A stretch of DNA of 64,000 bases, taken from Oscillospiraceae bacterium (GTDB lineage: Bacteria; Bacillota; Clostridia; Oscillospirales; Oscillospiraceae). Shown here in pieces: positions 1 through 8,397 of this stretch (the stretch's first letter is position 1; each line of letters starts with the position of its first letter). A program made the translations under genes and the position numbers. The stretch spans positions 1 to 64,000 of the forward strand of contig JAFQFH010000036.1 of NCBI GenBank assembly GCA_017398685.1. Direction: 5' to 3'. The notes below the pieces were generated by a model. That model was given only the letters and a program-made list of their open reading frames with translations. It did no database searches and was not told where the DNA came from.

Positions 1-2
1 AG

Positions 3-2252
3 TATACCGATGTGCTAAACAATAAAGAGGCAACTTATAGCTTGTTTAGAACACTTAAAGAGAAGTTTAATGGTGATACTCTGCAAGTCTCAGAAGTTGA
101 AATAGAGATTATTACTCAAAATGACTTGGATGAGCTTCGCACATTTATTCTAGGTGATAGCGAATTAGAGAGCAAACAACTCGCGTTATGGCCATTTTAT
201 AGTTTTGACATTATCCCCATTCAATTGATCAGCAGTATCTATGAGCTGTTTTTTCACCTGTCAGACGAAGATGATGAGAAGGGCACGTATTATACACCTC
301 TCCATCTTGTCAACTTGGTCATGGATGAAGTGTATCCGTGGGAAGGCGAGTATAAAGATACATCCTTTTTTGATCCATCATGCGGTTCGGGTATTTTCTT
401 GGTTGAAGCATACAGAAGACTTGTTTGCAGATGGATGTCCCAAAATGACGTTCATACGATCACCTGTGATCAACTGAATCTTCTCTTGAAAAACAGTATT
501 TTCGGTGTAGATATTAATGAAGAAGCTATTCGAGTTGCCTCGTTTAGCCTTAGCTTAGCTATGTGTGATTTCCTCGATCCACGAAGCATCTGGGATAAGC
601 TTTCATTTCCGCGTCTACTAGATAACAACTTGATTTCAAGTGATTTTTTCGAAGAGGATAAATCTTTTAATAACAGAAGATATGATGTCATTGTCGGCAA
701 TCCGCCTTGGCAGAGTAACATTACTGGAAAAACGAAAGAGTACTTGAAAAAAGCAAATCGCGTCATAGGTGACAAGCAAATTGCACAAGCATTTTCTATC
801 AAGTGCTCAGAGTTGTGCAAGCAAAACGGAATTATTTGTCTCCTTATGCCTAGCAAAGGATTGCTTTTTAATAGATCAGATAAAAGTAGGACGTATAGGG
901 CAAATCTGTTTTCCGACAACAACGTACTAGCGATTATCAATCTATCAGCATATAGAAAATTTTTGTTTGATCACGCCAGTGGACCTGCTGCTGCCATTAT
1001 CTATACTCCTAAAAAGGAAGAGATCAATCAGCCAATCGTTTATTGTACGCCAAAGCCAATTTACACAATTGAAGATATCAGGAAGTTTTCTATTGATCCT
1101 ACCGATATATGCAGAATACCTCGTGACATTATTGATGACGATAGGATCTGGAAAATTGCAATGTGGGGAGCGCCTAGAGATCTTGAATTAATAGGAAAAA
1201 TGCAAAGTACTTTTGCATCTATGGCATCATTTATTGAAGAAAATCACATGACAACTGCCGAGGGGTTCAAAAGAGGAAACAGGAAACACCAATGTTATGA
1301 CTTCAAAGGTCTTCCATTGGTGGAAGCCAAATCCTTTAAACCATACTATGTTTCATCCGATGAGCTTCCGATAGTTGATTTCGATGATTTTGAGTGCATT
1401 GTTAAAAATGCCAGAGAAATTTTTGCAGCCCCACACTTGATAATTAAACAGAGCCATAAAAATGGAACATTTCTTTCAGAAGTGCTGGATTATGATGCTG
1501 TGTTTAACCATAGTCTTTTAGGAGTACACGGCAACATAAATAAGCTTAAATACTTGAGCGTGATAATTGGCTCGAGAGTTTTTTCGTACTATCATATTCT
1601 TACAAATAGGAAATGGCTTGTAGAAAGAGATGAGTTAGAGGCAGGAGATATTTGGCAAACACCTATCCCCAGCCCAAGCGATGCAGAAATTGCTGAAGCA
1701 TGCGGAATATTTGATGAATTGGCGGTCTCACCAGCGAAAAAGGAAAAAGCAGAACAATTTGTGCGCCATATGTATCGGCTAAAAGAATATGAGAGCTATC
1801 AGATAGACGATGTAATTGATTATGTATACGACTATTTCAAAAAAAAGCAGCATTCAGTATCCTTTGAACGGCCGAACATCGATGCGTACAAACTGTATTA
1901 CGATTCCATTAGCGAGGTGCTGACAAACACATTTGGAGCAAGTACAAGGTTAACTGGAGATCTATATTTTGGCGATGCTCCACTGTCTGTGCTTGTTTTA
2001 AATGTTGGACAACAAAACGATACGGATCTAAATTTTGTAAAAAACAATGATAGATTGAATGAAATACTCCTGAGCTTGGACAGTGCATTGGCCGATAACC
2101 AGAAAATGGTATTCATTAGGCGAAATCTCCGAATTTACCAGCCGAATAGGATATTTATCATTAAGTCGTCCCAACGTAAATATTGGACATATTCCGCTGC
2201 TTGCAGGGATGCAGATGAGATATTCGAAGATGTTTCCAAGGCGTGGAGGTGA
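3..2252 (+). CDS. N6-adenine DNA methyltransferase, Eco57I/HsdM-like (5' partial)
   Basis: Methylates adenine in DNA as the modification half of a restriction-modification or related defence system. Motif I (DPSCGSGIF, about residue 120 counted from the GTG at 12) binds S-adenosylmethionine and the catalytic motif IV is NPPW (about residue 230). The C-terminal ~400 residues would be the target recognition region. The frame is open to the window edge and the only early start (GTG at 12) has no room for a ribosome binding site, so the true start probably lies upstream; such proteins are often longer at the N-terminus. The next gene follows 4 bp later and encodes a nuclease-like protein. No separate specificity subunit is visible. 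AT-rich relative to the rest of the window. Confidence 0.85.
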   Translation, partial: YTDVLNNKEATYSLFRTLKEKFNGDTLQVSEVEIEIITQNDLDELRTFILGDSELESKQLALWPFYSFDIIPIQLISSIYELFFHLSDEDDEKGTYYTPLHLVNLVMDEVYPWEGEYKDTSFFDPSCGSGIFLVEAYRRLVCRWMSQNDVHTITCDQLNLLLKNSIFGVDINEEAIRVASFSLSLAMCDFLDPRSIWDKLSFPRLLDNNLISSDFFEEDKSFNNRRYDVIVGNPPWQSNITGKTKEYLKKANRVIGDKQIAQAFSIKCSELCKQNGIICLLMPSKGLLFNRSDKSRTYRANLFSDNNVLAIINLSAYRKFLFDHASGPAAAIIYTPKKEEINQPIVYCTPKPIYTIEDIRKFSIDPTDICRIPRDIIDDDRIWKIAMWGAPRDLELIGKMQSTFASMASFIEENHMTTAEGFKRGNRKHQCYDFKGLPLVEAKSFKPYYVSSDELPIVDFDDFECIVKNAREIFAAPHLIIKQSHKNGTFLSEVLDYDAVFNHSLLGVHGNINKLKYLSVIIGSRVFSYYHILTNRKWLVERDELEAGDIWQTPIPSPSDAEIAEACGIFDELAVSPAKKEKAEQFVRHMYRLKEYESYQIDDVIDYVYDYFKKKQHSVSFERPNIDAYKLYYDSISEVLTNTFGASTRLTGDLYFGDAPLSVLVLNVGQQNDTDLNFVKNNDRLNEILLSLDSALADNQKMVFIRRNLRIYQPNRIFIIKSSQRKYWTYSAACRDADEIFEDVSKAWR

Positions 2253-2256
2253 TACA

Positions 2257-2925
2257 ATGAGCAGTATAAGAAATATAACAGCATCCACAGCTGTTCCGGA
2301 TGATTTAGCAAAGCGGCTTGGCCCTTCTGGGGTTAATGAGATTTTATTGACCCTGTGGCAGGGATATCATGATTTAATAGCAGATACGAATATAACTATC
2401 TCCGAAACCGCTAAGGAAGATGATATCACCTTGGAATGGTATGGGAAAATATCGCAGCGCTGGGCCAACGAGAATCGGGCCACCACTCTGAGAATAAACA
2501 ACATTGGACCTGTTCATCAGTACCCAGACCCCACGTTAAAAAAGGGCCGTGGATATAAACCTACGATTGATTTTTGTTTTCGTGATTGGGATACTTCAAA
2601 CAGTTATTTTGGCGCAGAATGCAAGAATCTCTATAATCACAAGAAAGATAAAATTAAAAGATATGTCGATACAGGAGTAAAAAACTACACGTCAGGACGC
2701 TATGGATCACAGTCATCAGAATCCTCACTCATCGGGTATGTATTAAGCGGAAAGATTCCGGAAATTGTAGCGGAACTGATTACTGAAATTGCAACAGTTG
2801 CGCCAATAAGCAATCTGTCCCGGGAATTACGTTATGCAGAACCGCAGTACGCCTCACTACATAAGAGATCCACAGATGAAAGTGAAATTACATTGCATCA
2901 CTTGTTTTTTGATTTTACACATTAA
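2257..2925 (+). CDS. PD-(D/E)XK nuclease-like protein, probable restriction partner
   Basis: A 222-residue protein encoded immediately downstream of the methyltransferase. A strong ribosome binding site (GGAGGTGA, overlapping the stop of the previous gene) supports the ATG used here over an earlier in-frame ATG inside the methyltransferase. Asp105 in PTIDFCF and Glu121-Cys-Lys123 in GAECKNL form a credible D...ExK nuclease core, with a basic stretch after it (KKDKIKRYVD). I infer that it is the cleavage subunit of the same system. The exact family is not recognised; it could also be a non-cleaving accessory protein. Confidence 0.65.
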   Translation: MSSIRNITASTAVPDDLAKRLGPSGVNEILLTLWQGYHDLIADTNITISETAKEDDITLEWYGKISQRWANENRATTLRINNIGPVHQYPDPTLKKGRGYKPTIDFCFRDWDTSNSYFGAECKNLYNHKKDKIKRYVDTGVKNYTSGRYGSQSSESSLIGYVLSGKIPEIVAELITEIATVAPISNLSRELRYAEPQYASLHKRSTDESEITLHHLFFDFTH

Positions 2926-3053
2926 GAAACTACACCTGTTCATATGAAACATGCTGACTGCCGAATTAGTGCCAAGACGATCTGCATTAACATATTTATC
3001 AGTTTGTTTTCAAAAATATTTATCCCGAGACCCTTGCTAAAAGTTGGAAATAG

Positions 3054-3090
3054 CGGTAGAAATCAAAAACTAATCCAGGTTTCTACCGTT
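3054..3090 (+). terminator. hairpin after the methyltransferase/nuclease pair
   Basis: Nine-bp arms CGGTAGAAA and TTTCTACCG close a 17-nt loop about 130 bp after the nuclease gene, followed by an AT-rich stretch. It is a plausible but not classical intrinsic terminator. Confidence 0.4.
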
Positions 3091-3165
3091 AATTAATTTG
3101 CTCATTTTTTAGAAATTTTTATTTTGCAACAGGTTCTTTTCGTTCAAAAATATAAAACTGAAAAA

Positions 3166-3203
3166 GCCGATAACTCGCACCTTTTGGCCTGCGGGTTATC
3201 GGC
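3166..3203 (-). terminator. intrinsic terminator of the KTR/PAP2/XRE group
   Basis: A 14-bp stem (GCCGATAACTCGCA against its complement with one G-T pair) is followed on the minus strand by a run of five T. It lies just past the stop of the small KTR gene. Confidence 0.75.
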
Positions 3204-3210
3204 TCTGCGG

Positions 3211-3375
3211 CTATACGTCCGGCTCTTTGATAACAATGATATTAAGTTTGTCTGCGTTGATCAGTGTTTCGCGATTACAGTTAGGCCATAACAGCAGAAA
3301 GTTTATTGGCACTGCATCATTGCGGAGTATAGTGCGCGTCTTGCCTTTGCAGATTGGGCAAGCCAGCCAATTCAT
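3211..3375 (-). CDS. cysteine-rich KTR family small protein
   Basis: A 54-residue protein recognised by family pattern: N-terminal MNW..CPIC, the KTR tripeptide (residues 12-14), the RETLIN segment and the C-terminal IKEPD. The family is a small zinc-ribbon type found widely in Bacillota accessory DNA; its function is unknown. Family members normally carry two CxxC knuckles. Here the first is intact (Cys6, Cys9) but the second reads WPNC, so one likely zinc ligand is replaced by Trp30. It is the last gene of a minus-strand group, 17 bp after the PAP2 gene and just before a terminator. Confidence 0.8.
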   Translation of the reverse strand: MNWLACPICKGKTRTILRNDAVPINFLLLWPNCNRETLINADKLNIIVIKEPDV

Positions 3376-3392
3376 TTCCAAGGTTTTCAATG

Positions 3393-4058
3393 TTATTTGA
3401 TATGTTCAATGACAGCGTAGTACAGGCAAACCAACGAGGCTGACAGCAACAGTCCACCCACTATATCGGTAAACCAATGCACTCCGGAAACTAATCTGCC
3501 AATCACAGTAATTGCAATCAGCAAGGCCGCTATTGTATTAATCAGAAAACAGAGTTTCTTCTTGTCTGGCCAAATGAAAGAAAGCTGAGTTCCAACTGTT
3601 GCCATAATGCATGTAACAATCATCGTATGAGAAGAGGGATATGACGCTTCCAGACTGTTCTCCAATATTATTGGACGGTAATTTACGATAACCAATTCAA
3701 AAAATATGTAAAATGCGATTACCAAAGCATAAAACAGTCCCAAAACTATAATATGCCTGTCCACTTTTCTGATATCTTTTCTTTTTATAAGTTGGTACAA
3801 GCCAATGACGGCAAACATCAAAGCAAAAAGAATAGCAACTACACCAAGCCAGTCCGTAATGTGATACCAAGTCAAATGTACACCAATCAGTTGAAACATA
3901 TACTGATTGATTGTCGCAAGCCCCACCATGGACTGTTTTGGACCTATGGATTGCACATCAAAACAGGAAACAAAAACAGTAAAGAGGGCAAATAGTAAAA
4001 ATAGCAGTCCGGAGATTATAAAATATCTTTGAGCTTTATTTCTCACTACAGTCAACAT
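3393..4058 (-). CDS. PAP2-family membrane phosphatase
   Basis: A 221-residue integral membrane protein with about six hydrophobic segments. It carries the PAP2 signature: YRP (about residue 128), PSSH (about 143-146) and a final GRLVSGVHWFTD block with the Arg, His and Asp of the catalytic site. The usual Lys of the first motif is not evident. Such enzymes dephosphorylate lipid phosphates or undecaprenyl pyrophosphate on the outer face of the membrane. It lies between a KTR protein and an XRE-type membrane regulator on the same strand, so it may be controlled by that regulator. Substrate cannot be deduced. Confidence 0.8.
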   Translation of the reverse strand: MLTVVRNKAQRYFIISGLLFLLFALFTVFVSCFDVQSIGPKQSMVGLATINQYMFQLIGVHLTWYHITDWLGVVAILFALMFAVIGLYQLIKRKDIRKVDRHIIVLGLFYALVIAFYIFFELVIVNYRPIILENSLEASYPSSHTMIVTCIMATVGTQLSFIWPDKKKLCFLINTIAALLIAITVIGRLVSGVHWFTDIVGGLLLSASLVCLYYAVIEHIK

Positions 4059-4186
4059 CCTTTCTTCTGTAAAATATGCGGTGAATTGTAGGCCACAGCT
4101 TTATTATCTGAGCATATCTATAGAAAAGACAAGAAACGTTCCGTAGCTATACATATAAGCCCGCGATACTTTTTGTGTCACGGATT

Positions 4187-4819
4187 TTAATTAGGCGCTA
4201 TACGAATTTTGATTCTGTTTTCCTGCACAATCAGTATGATCTTCACTATAAATAGCAGGAAAAGGATTACTGTAATGTAGGGCTGGCGAGAAAGTATGAA
4301 CAGCGAAATAGTAACAGCATATAAGGTAACGGAACAGGGCTTATAAATCCGTAGTCCCTTTTGGTTATTTGATATCCCGGCGAAAATTTCAAAAACACCG
4401 AATATCGAAATGAATGTAAGAAAGACAAAATAAATTGTTCGCAGAAATCCACTAATACTTGTATGGGACAACAAAGGAACAGCGTATATAAACTCGCCAT
4501 CTTGCTGCCCAAAAAGCGGCAGAAACAGAAAAGCGAGTGAAGTAATGTCCAGCGTACCGAAAACCAGAATTGAGACTTTGCTTATATTCTCATGGCTTTC
4601 GGTTTCAGCAAGTTCTATTAGTTCTTCGTTGGAAAGCAAATCGTCAATTGAAATTGAGAACAGCCTGGAAATGTACTTCAATGACTCAAGATTGGGGTAT
4701 CCCCGTCCACTTTCCCATTTTGAAACTGCCGTTCTCGAAACGAATAGCCGCTCAGCAAGCTGTTCCTGAGTCAAATTATTTTTCTTTCGGAGCTGTTGTA
4801 GTTTTTCATGGAATTCCAT
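4187..4819 (-). CDS. XRE-family regulator with C-terminal membrane domain
   Basis: A 210-residue protein with an N-terminal helix-turn-helix of the XRE/Cro type (residues ~5-60; LTQEQLAERLFVSRTAVSKW is typical) followed by three to four membrane spans. An upstream in-frame start exists, but AGGAGGG eight bases before this ATG and a consensus promoter further upstream fix the start. Proteins of this build sense membrane or envelope conditions while bound to DNA. It precedes the PAP2 phosphatase and KTR genes on the same strand. Confidence 0.85.
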   Translation of the reverse strand: MEFHEKLQQLRKKNNLTQEQLAERLFVSRTAVSKWESGRGYPNLESLKYISRLFSISIDDLLSNEELIELAETESHENISKVSILVFGTLDITSLAFLFLPLFGQQDGEFIYAVPLLSHTSISGFLRTIYFVFLTFISIFGVFEIFAGISNNQKGLRIYKPCSVTLYAVTISLFILSRQPYITVILFLLFIVKIILIVQENRIKIRIAPN

Positions 4820-4853
4820 TATTGGCCCTCCTGTGGTGTCAGGTTTGAGTAAA

Positions 4854-4882
4854 ATTATATAAGTGCGGTTAAAAGCTGTCAA
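4854..4882 (-). promoter_or_regulatory. sigma-A promoter of the XRE membrane regulator
   Basis: On the minus strand a perfect TTGACA and a perfect TATAAT are separated by exactly 17 bp, 35 bp before the start codon. Confidence 0.85.
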
Positions 4883-4989
4883 AGGTGTCGAATGATACTT
4901 ATTTTCACATTGGGGTTAAAAGCTATTTTCGAACTTTTTTCAGGACGGCAAACAGGGCAAGTGTGGCCACACTCGCGATTTTTGATTGT

Positions 4990-5012
4990 CCTCGGGACAA
5001 ATTGTCCCGAGG
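4990..5012. repeat. 23-bp near-perfect palindrome
   Basis: Eleven-bp arms CCTCGGGACAA and TTGTCCCGAGG meet around a single central A. There is no T run, so it is more likely an operator or a remnant stem than a terminator. Confidence 0.6.
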
Positions 5013-5051
5013 AATTTGGTTGCGTCACGGGCCATCCCCGCTCCTTATAGA

Positions 5052-5098
5052 AAAGGCAGTGGACTTATCATAATGACAAGTCCACTGCCTTTATTATA
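5052..5098 (+). terminator. intrinsic terminator hairpin
   Basis: Fifteen-bp arms (AAAGGCAGTGGACTT and its complement) around an 11-nt loop, followed by a T-rich tract. No gene ends nearby, which suggests a deleted gene upstream. Confidence 0.6.
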
Positions 5099-5169
5099 AG
5101 CTATATGGTCAACCATGCAAATGTTGACAATTAAAGTGCCAAATCGGGCAAAAAAGTATAATCATATTA
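5094..5169. repeat. 76-bp direct repeat, copy 1
   Basis: About 67 of 76 positions match the copy at 11113-11188, in the same orientation. Both copies directly follow a terminator-like hairpin. The two enclose the HerA/HicAB/CDP-alcohol transferase segment. Confidence 0.75.
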
Positions 5170-5332
5170 CCCCGCCCAAAACAGGCCTAAAAAACCTAGG
5201 AAAATCAACGGGTTCAGGACGCTTATTTTCCACATATAAAAGCCTATTTTGTCGTATAGCGTTACCTTGCAATAAAAGCCCCTTCATGATAAAATTTTCT
5301 AAACGTGTTTTTGCTTGGTTTGGGAGGCTTCT

Positions 5333-7381
5333 ATGAGTAAAAGATATCGCCTGTGTTTAATGGGCATCTCATTAATTATCCTAATAGTATTGGGCTTCTT
5401 CTTAACAGGAAGTGTTAATTTTATTGTAAACGATTTTTGGTTTGCATCTGGTCTTTTATTGCTAATACTTCTTTCTCTTGTTGATCAACCATTTTTCTCA
5501 AAAGATAGCAATATTTTCGTGAATGCTGTTACTGCCTCATTATCTCTATTGCTTATTCCTAACCATGAAAGAACTTGGTTATATTGGGTTTTCTTGATAA
5601 TATCCTCCTATCTTATATTATCAAGCTACATCCTGATGTGGCTTCGAAAATATGAGTTAGCGTTCGAACATCCAGTAATCCAGATTGCTACAAGAATTAA
5701 TCGAGAATTGGGAAAACCCGAAACTATTTTTTCCTCGTTTTTTCTGTGGGGAGTAGTACAGCAGTATGGGACTGCAAGCGTAGAATTTAATTCGTTATTA
5801 TGGTTTTGGATTATCTTTATGGTATTAAATGTTCCTTCTGTTGCAAAAGCTATAGACGGAGCGTTCGACAGTAAAGCATCTAAAGAAATACAGAATGCAG
5901 TAGGCGAAATATTTGGTGTGCAATCGAAAAACACTTTTCTCGTAAAGCTATCATACGATAGAACAGACTCTTTAAAAATTTTTGATTTTGTTGAATTCTA
6001 TTACTCTGTAGATAACAAAGACCACATTGGCATTATCTTAGACGTATATTTGCTTAATCAAGAGCAATGGATAAAGATACTTACAACAACTGAAATTGAT
6101 CGTCTGTTCGAAAAATCGATATCAAAATACATACCTGACAAGATTTATAAAATCAAAAATCCTCCAGAGAACGATTATCTAAACCGGTTTATTGGCCTTG
6201 TATATGAAAACTCTGTTATAGAAAAAATAAGATTTTCTTACAATTCTAAAGTCGAAATTCATAGTGGCCAGTTAATCGAACTTAATATTAATTCCCACAA
6301 GGTTTTGTATCAGATAGTGCAAGGTATTACAAAGAATGAACAGCTAACTAATAAAAATGAATCCAGTTTTATTATTGGTGAGGCTATTCAATTAGGTGAA
6401 TGGAACGAGGAAAAAGGTCGATTCGAACAATATGGATGGGTTCCTAGTATAAACACCCCCATTTTTATTGCTTCTCCAATCTCTGCACCAACTATTTCTG
6501 ACAATGAGTATATTATTGGGTGTATCCCAAACACAAACTACCCAGTTATAATTAACACTGAATATGCAGTAACCCACCATACAGCTGTTTTAGGAGTAAC
6601 AGGATCTGGTAAATCGGTCTTTGCCCGTAGCCTAATTGATAAAATTGCAGTTAATGATACAAAAGTAATAATTGTAGATTTAACCGGAGAGTACAAGAGC
6701 AAGATTTCTAATCTGACTTCCATAATATCAGATGAAGAAGCAATAAAAATAACGAAACTAATTGATACCTTGGCACAAGAAAATGCAAAATTTTCTAACC
6801 AAAGAGATCAGAAGATTATAAGGCAGGCTGAGCGTGAAATAAAATTATATTTTGGTAATGCTATAAAGGTGTTTTTAGAAGGAGACTCAAGTAAAGTAGT
6901 ATTTGAATTGTCAGATATTTCAAATAACTCCAGTAACTTAGAATATACCAGATGGTTTTTCTGGGTTTTGTTCCATATCGCAAAAGACAAGAATAATTAT
7001 GGAAAACGTGTGTGCGTTGTTTTAGAAGAGGCCCATACGATTATTCCTGAGATCAACTCTATGGGGGTTTCTGATAACGCATCAAAAGCTACTGTTAATA
7101 GTATTGCGCAAATTGCCCTTCAGGGTAGAAAGTATAATATCGGCTTTATTGTAATAGCACAGCGTACTGCAAATGTATCGAAAACAGTATTAACCCAATG
7201 TAATTCGGTAATCGTTTTTCAGGAGTTAGACCGGACAACGAGTGATTTCTTGTCAAATTATATGGGCAGTTCTTTTGTAGGTATTCTGCCAACGCTCAAA
7301 TTTAGAACAGCAATTGCTATGGGTAAAGCTTTTCGATCTACAACGCCGATGATTTTTGAAGTTCCACATATAGACGAGTAA
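5333..7381 (+). CDS. membrane-anchored HerA/DUF87-type ATPase
   Basis: A 682-residue protein. The first ~170 residues hold several membrane spans. The C-terminal half is a HerA/FtsK-like P-loop ATPase: Walker A GVTGSGKS (about residue 420), DLTGEYKS after the first strand, Walker B VCVVLEEAH (about 560) and a final block with QRTANV and DRTTSDFLSNYMG. HerA-type motors act on DNA, commonly with NurA-like or other nuclease partners in repair and in several anti-phage systems. No nuclease partner is encoded beside it, and the membrane region is not part of classic HerA. The ATG with GGGAGG upstream is chosen over a GTG 18 bp earlier. AT-rich composition suggests acquisition by transfer. Confidence 0.8.
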   Translation: MSKRYRLCLMGISLIILIVLGFFLTGSVNFIVNDFWFASGLLLLILLSLVDQPFFSKDSNIFVNAVTASLSLLLIPNHERTWLYWVFLIISSYLILSSYILMWLRKYELAFEHPVIQIATRINRELGKPETIFSSFFLWGVVQQYGTASVEFNSLLWFWIIFMVLNVPSVAKAIDGAFDSKASKEIQNAVGEIFGVQSKNTFLVKLSYDRTDSLKIFDFVEFYYSVDNKDHIGIILDVYLLNQEQWIKILTTTEIDRLFEKSISKYIPDKIYKIKNPPENDYLNRFIGLVYENSVIEKIRFSYNSKVEIHSGQLIELNINSHKVLYQIVQGITKNEQLTNKNESSFIIGEAIQLGEWNEEKGRFEQYGWVPSINTPIFIASPISAPTISDNEYIIGCIPNTNYPVIINTEYAVTHHTAVLGVTGSGKSVFARSLIDKIAVNDTKVIIVDLTGEYKSKISNLTSIISDEEAIKITKLIDTLAQENAKFSNQRDQKIIRQAEREIKLYFGNAIKVFLEGDSSKVVFELSDISNNSSNLEYTRWFFWVLFHIAKDKNNYGKRVCVVLEEAHTIIPEINSMGVSDNASKATVNSIAQIALQGRKYNIGFIVIAQRTANVSKTVLTQCNSVIVFQELDRTTSDFLSNYMGSSFVGILPTLKFRTAIAMGKAFRSTTPMIFEVPHIDE

Positions 7382-7383
7382 AT

Positions 7384-7432
7384 AAAGTTGATAGCTATGA
7401 GCTTCCACAAATTCATGGCTATCAACTTTTTT
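7384..7432 (+). terminator. terminator of the HerA-type gene
   Basis: Arms built on AAAGTTGATAGC and its complement, with a short mismatch, followed by a T run, directly after the stop codon. Confidence 0.85.
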
Positions 7433-7470
7433 CATCTTTTATTGGCACGTGAAAGCAAGTGTTTTTTGCG

Positions 7471-7499
7471 TTGACACACGTGCTTGCACGTGTTATAAT
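7471..7499 (+). promoter_or_regulatory. hicAB promoter with operator palindrome in the spacer
   Basis: Perfect TTGACA and TATAAT boxes stand 17 bp apart. The spacer is filled by an exact inverted repeat (ACACGTGC, TT, GCACGTGT at 7476-7493), and an extra GCACGTG half-site lies upstream at 7445. Binding of the HicB C-terminal ribbon-helix-helix domain here would block RNA polymerase, as expected for autoregulated toxin-antitoxin operons. Confidence 0.8.
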
Positions 7500-7535
7500 T
7501 TGCATAGAGAATATAGATAAAGGATGTGAGCCAAC

Positions 7536-7721
7536 ATAAAATATAGTGAGTTAGAAAAAATGCTGAGAAGAGCAGGGTGTACCATACACAGGGAAGGCGC
7601 AAGCCATACCTTATGGTACAGCCCAATAACAAACAAGACGTTCCCGGTTGGCAGACATAAGAATGAGGACGTCAAAACAGGAACACTAAATTCCATCTTG
7701 CGAGCCGCAGGGCTTAAATAG
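7536..7721 (+). CDS. hicA: HicA-family mRNA interferase toxin with ATA in place of ATG
   Basis: Encodes a 61-codon HicA: KYSELEKMLRRAG at the N-terminus, the catalytic His24 in GASH, then the HKNEDVKTGTL segment and LRAAGLK end. HicA toxins cut mRNA on ribosomes. The family start is normally ATG-AAA-TAT, but here the codon is ATA and a stop lies two codons upstream, so no other start exists for the full protein. AAGGATGTGA sits at the right distance for the ATA. The next ATG (codon 9) lacks a good ribosome binding site and would drop the first strand. The toxin is therefore probably poorly expressed or silenced. Confidence 0.75.
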   Translation: MKYSELEKMLRRAGCTIHREGASHTLWYSPITNKTFPVGRHKNEDVKTGTLNSILRAAGLK

Positions 7722-7756
7722 CCCTGTGGTATGCACAAAGAAAGGAGAAATTATAT

Positions 7757-8152
7757 ATGGCTAAATATGTTTATCCTGCAGTTTTCGTTCCGGAAGAAGA
7801 GGGTGGATACTCTATTTATTTTCCAGACTTAGACAATTGTTTTACTCAGGCTGAATCCCTTGAGGACGGAATAAAAATGGCAAATGATGCACTTTGTTTA
7901 ACTCTTTATGATATGGAGGAAAACAATCAATCTATTCCAAAAGCATCTAGTATAAGAGATATTAAAACAAACGGAGATGAGTTTACTACACTTATTTCTT
8001 GTGATACCGTTGAATATCGGAAGTTCTTTAATAGCAAAGCCGTTAAGAAAACTCTTACTATACCTGCATGGCTAAATTCAATGGCGGAGCGCGAGGAAAT
8101 CAACTTCTCAGCGGTACTACAAAAAGCATTAAGAAGTGAACTTAATTTGTAA
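7757..8152 (+). CDS. hicB: HicB-family antitoxin with ribbon-helix-helix domain
   Basis: A 131-residue antitoxin. Residues ~1-70 form the partly degraded RNase-H-like HicB fold (YPAVFVPEEEGGYSIYFPDL, EDGIKMANDAL). Residues ~95-131 (VKKTLTIPAWLNSMAEREEIN) form a ribbon-helix-helix DNA-binding domain that would read the palindrome in the promoter. It neutralises HicA by binding it. AAAGGAG lies at good spacing and the gene follows hicA by 35 bp. Confidence 0.9.
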   Translation: MAKYVYPAVFVPEEEGGYSIYFPDLDNCFTQAESLEDGIKMANDALCLTLYDMEENNQSIPKASSIRDIKTNGDEFTTLISCDTVEYRKFFNSKAVKKTLTIPAWLNSMAEREEINFSAVLQKALRSELNL

Positions 8153-8173
8153 GCAACTATCAAAGGTGAACAA

Positions 8174-8377
8174 ATGAGACTTGTATACTTGTGTGCTGTA
8201 GAACCACCTCCACCTAACTCTGATTTTACGGCAGTACAGAAATTTTTTGAATCTCTTCCAGAATATCTGCAACCTACAACTCGCGAAAAAATAACATCCC
8301 ACTTTTTGTGGTTTGCTGATAGAATAGGAGCAAATTGGCATCCAGAGTTTCACGATTTTGCAATAGTTTTTCTATAA
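8174..8377 (+). CDS. small protein of unknown function
   Basis: A 67-residue frame starting 21 bp after hicB with a good ribosome binding site (AAAGGTGA). The N-terminus MRLVYLCAVEPPPP is followed by a helical, aromatic-rich region (FFESLPEYL, HFLWFADRIG). I do not recognise it. It may be the third gene of the hic operon, or the first part of a protein that is continued by the next frame after a frameshift. Confidence 0.5.
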   Translation: MRLVYLCAVEPPPPNSDFTAVQKFFESLPEYLQPTTREKITSHFLWFADRIGANWHPEFHDFAIVFL

Positions 8378-8397
8378 GTTGTTTGAGTCGTGCGAAA

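Larger units (their letters stand above)
4883..5332. other. gene-poor stretch with palindrome, terminator and repeat
   Basis: No gene is supported here. The stretch holds a 23-bp palindrome (4990-5012), an intrinsic terminator (5052-5098) and one copy of a 76-bp repeat (5094-5169). The minus strand has a 32-codon frame (ATG at about 5038) with a fair ribosome binding site, but it resembles nothing I know. The stretch may be the scar of a lost mobile element. Confidence 0.5.
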
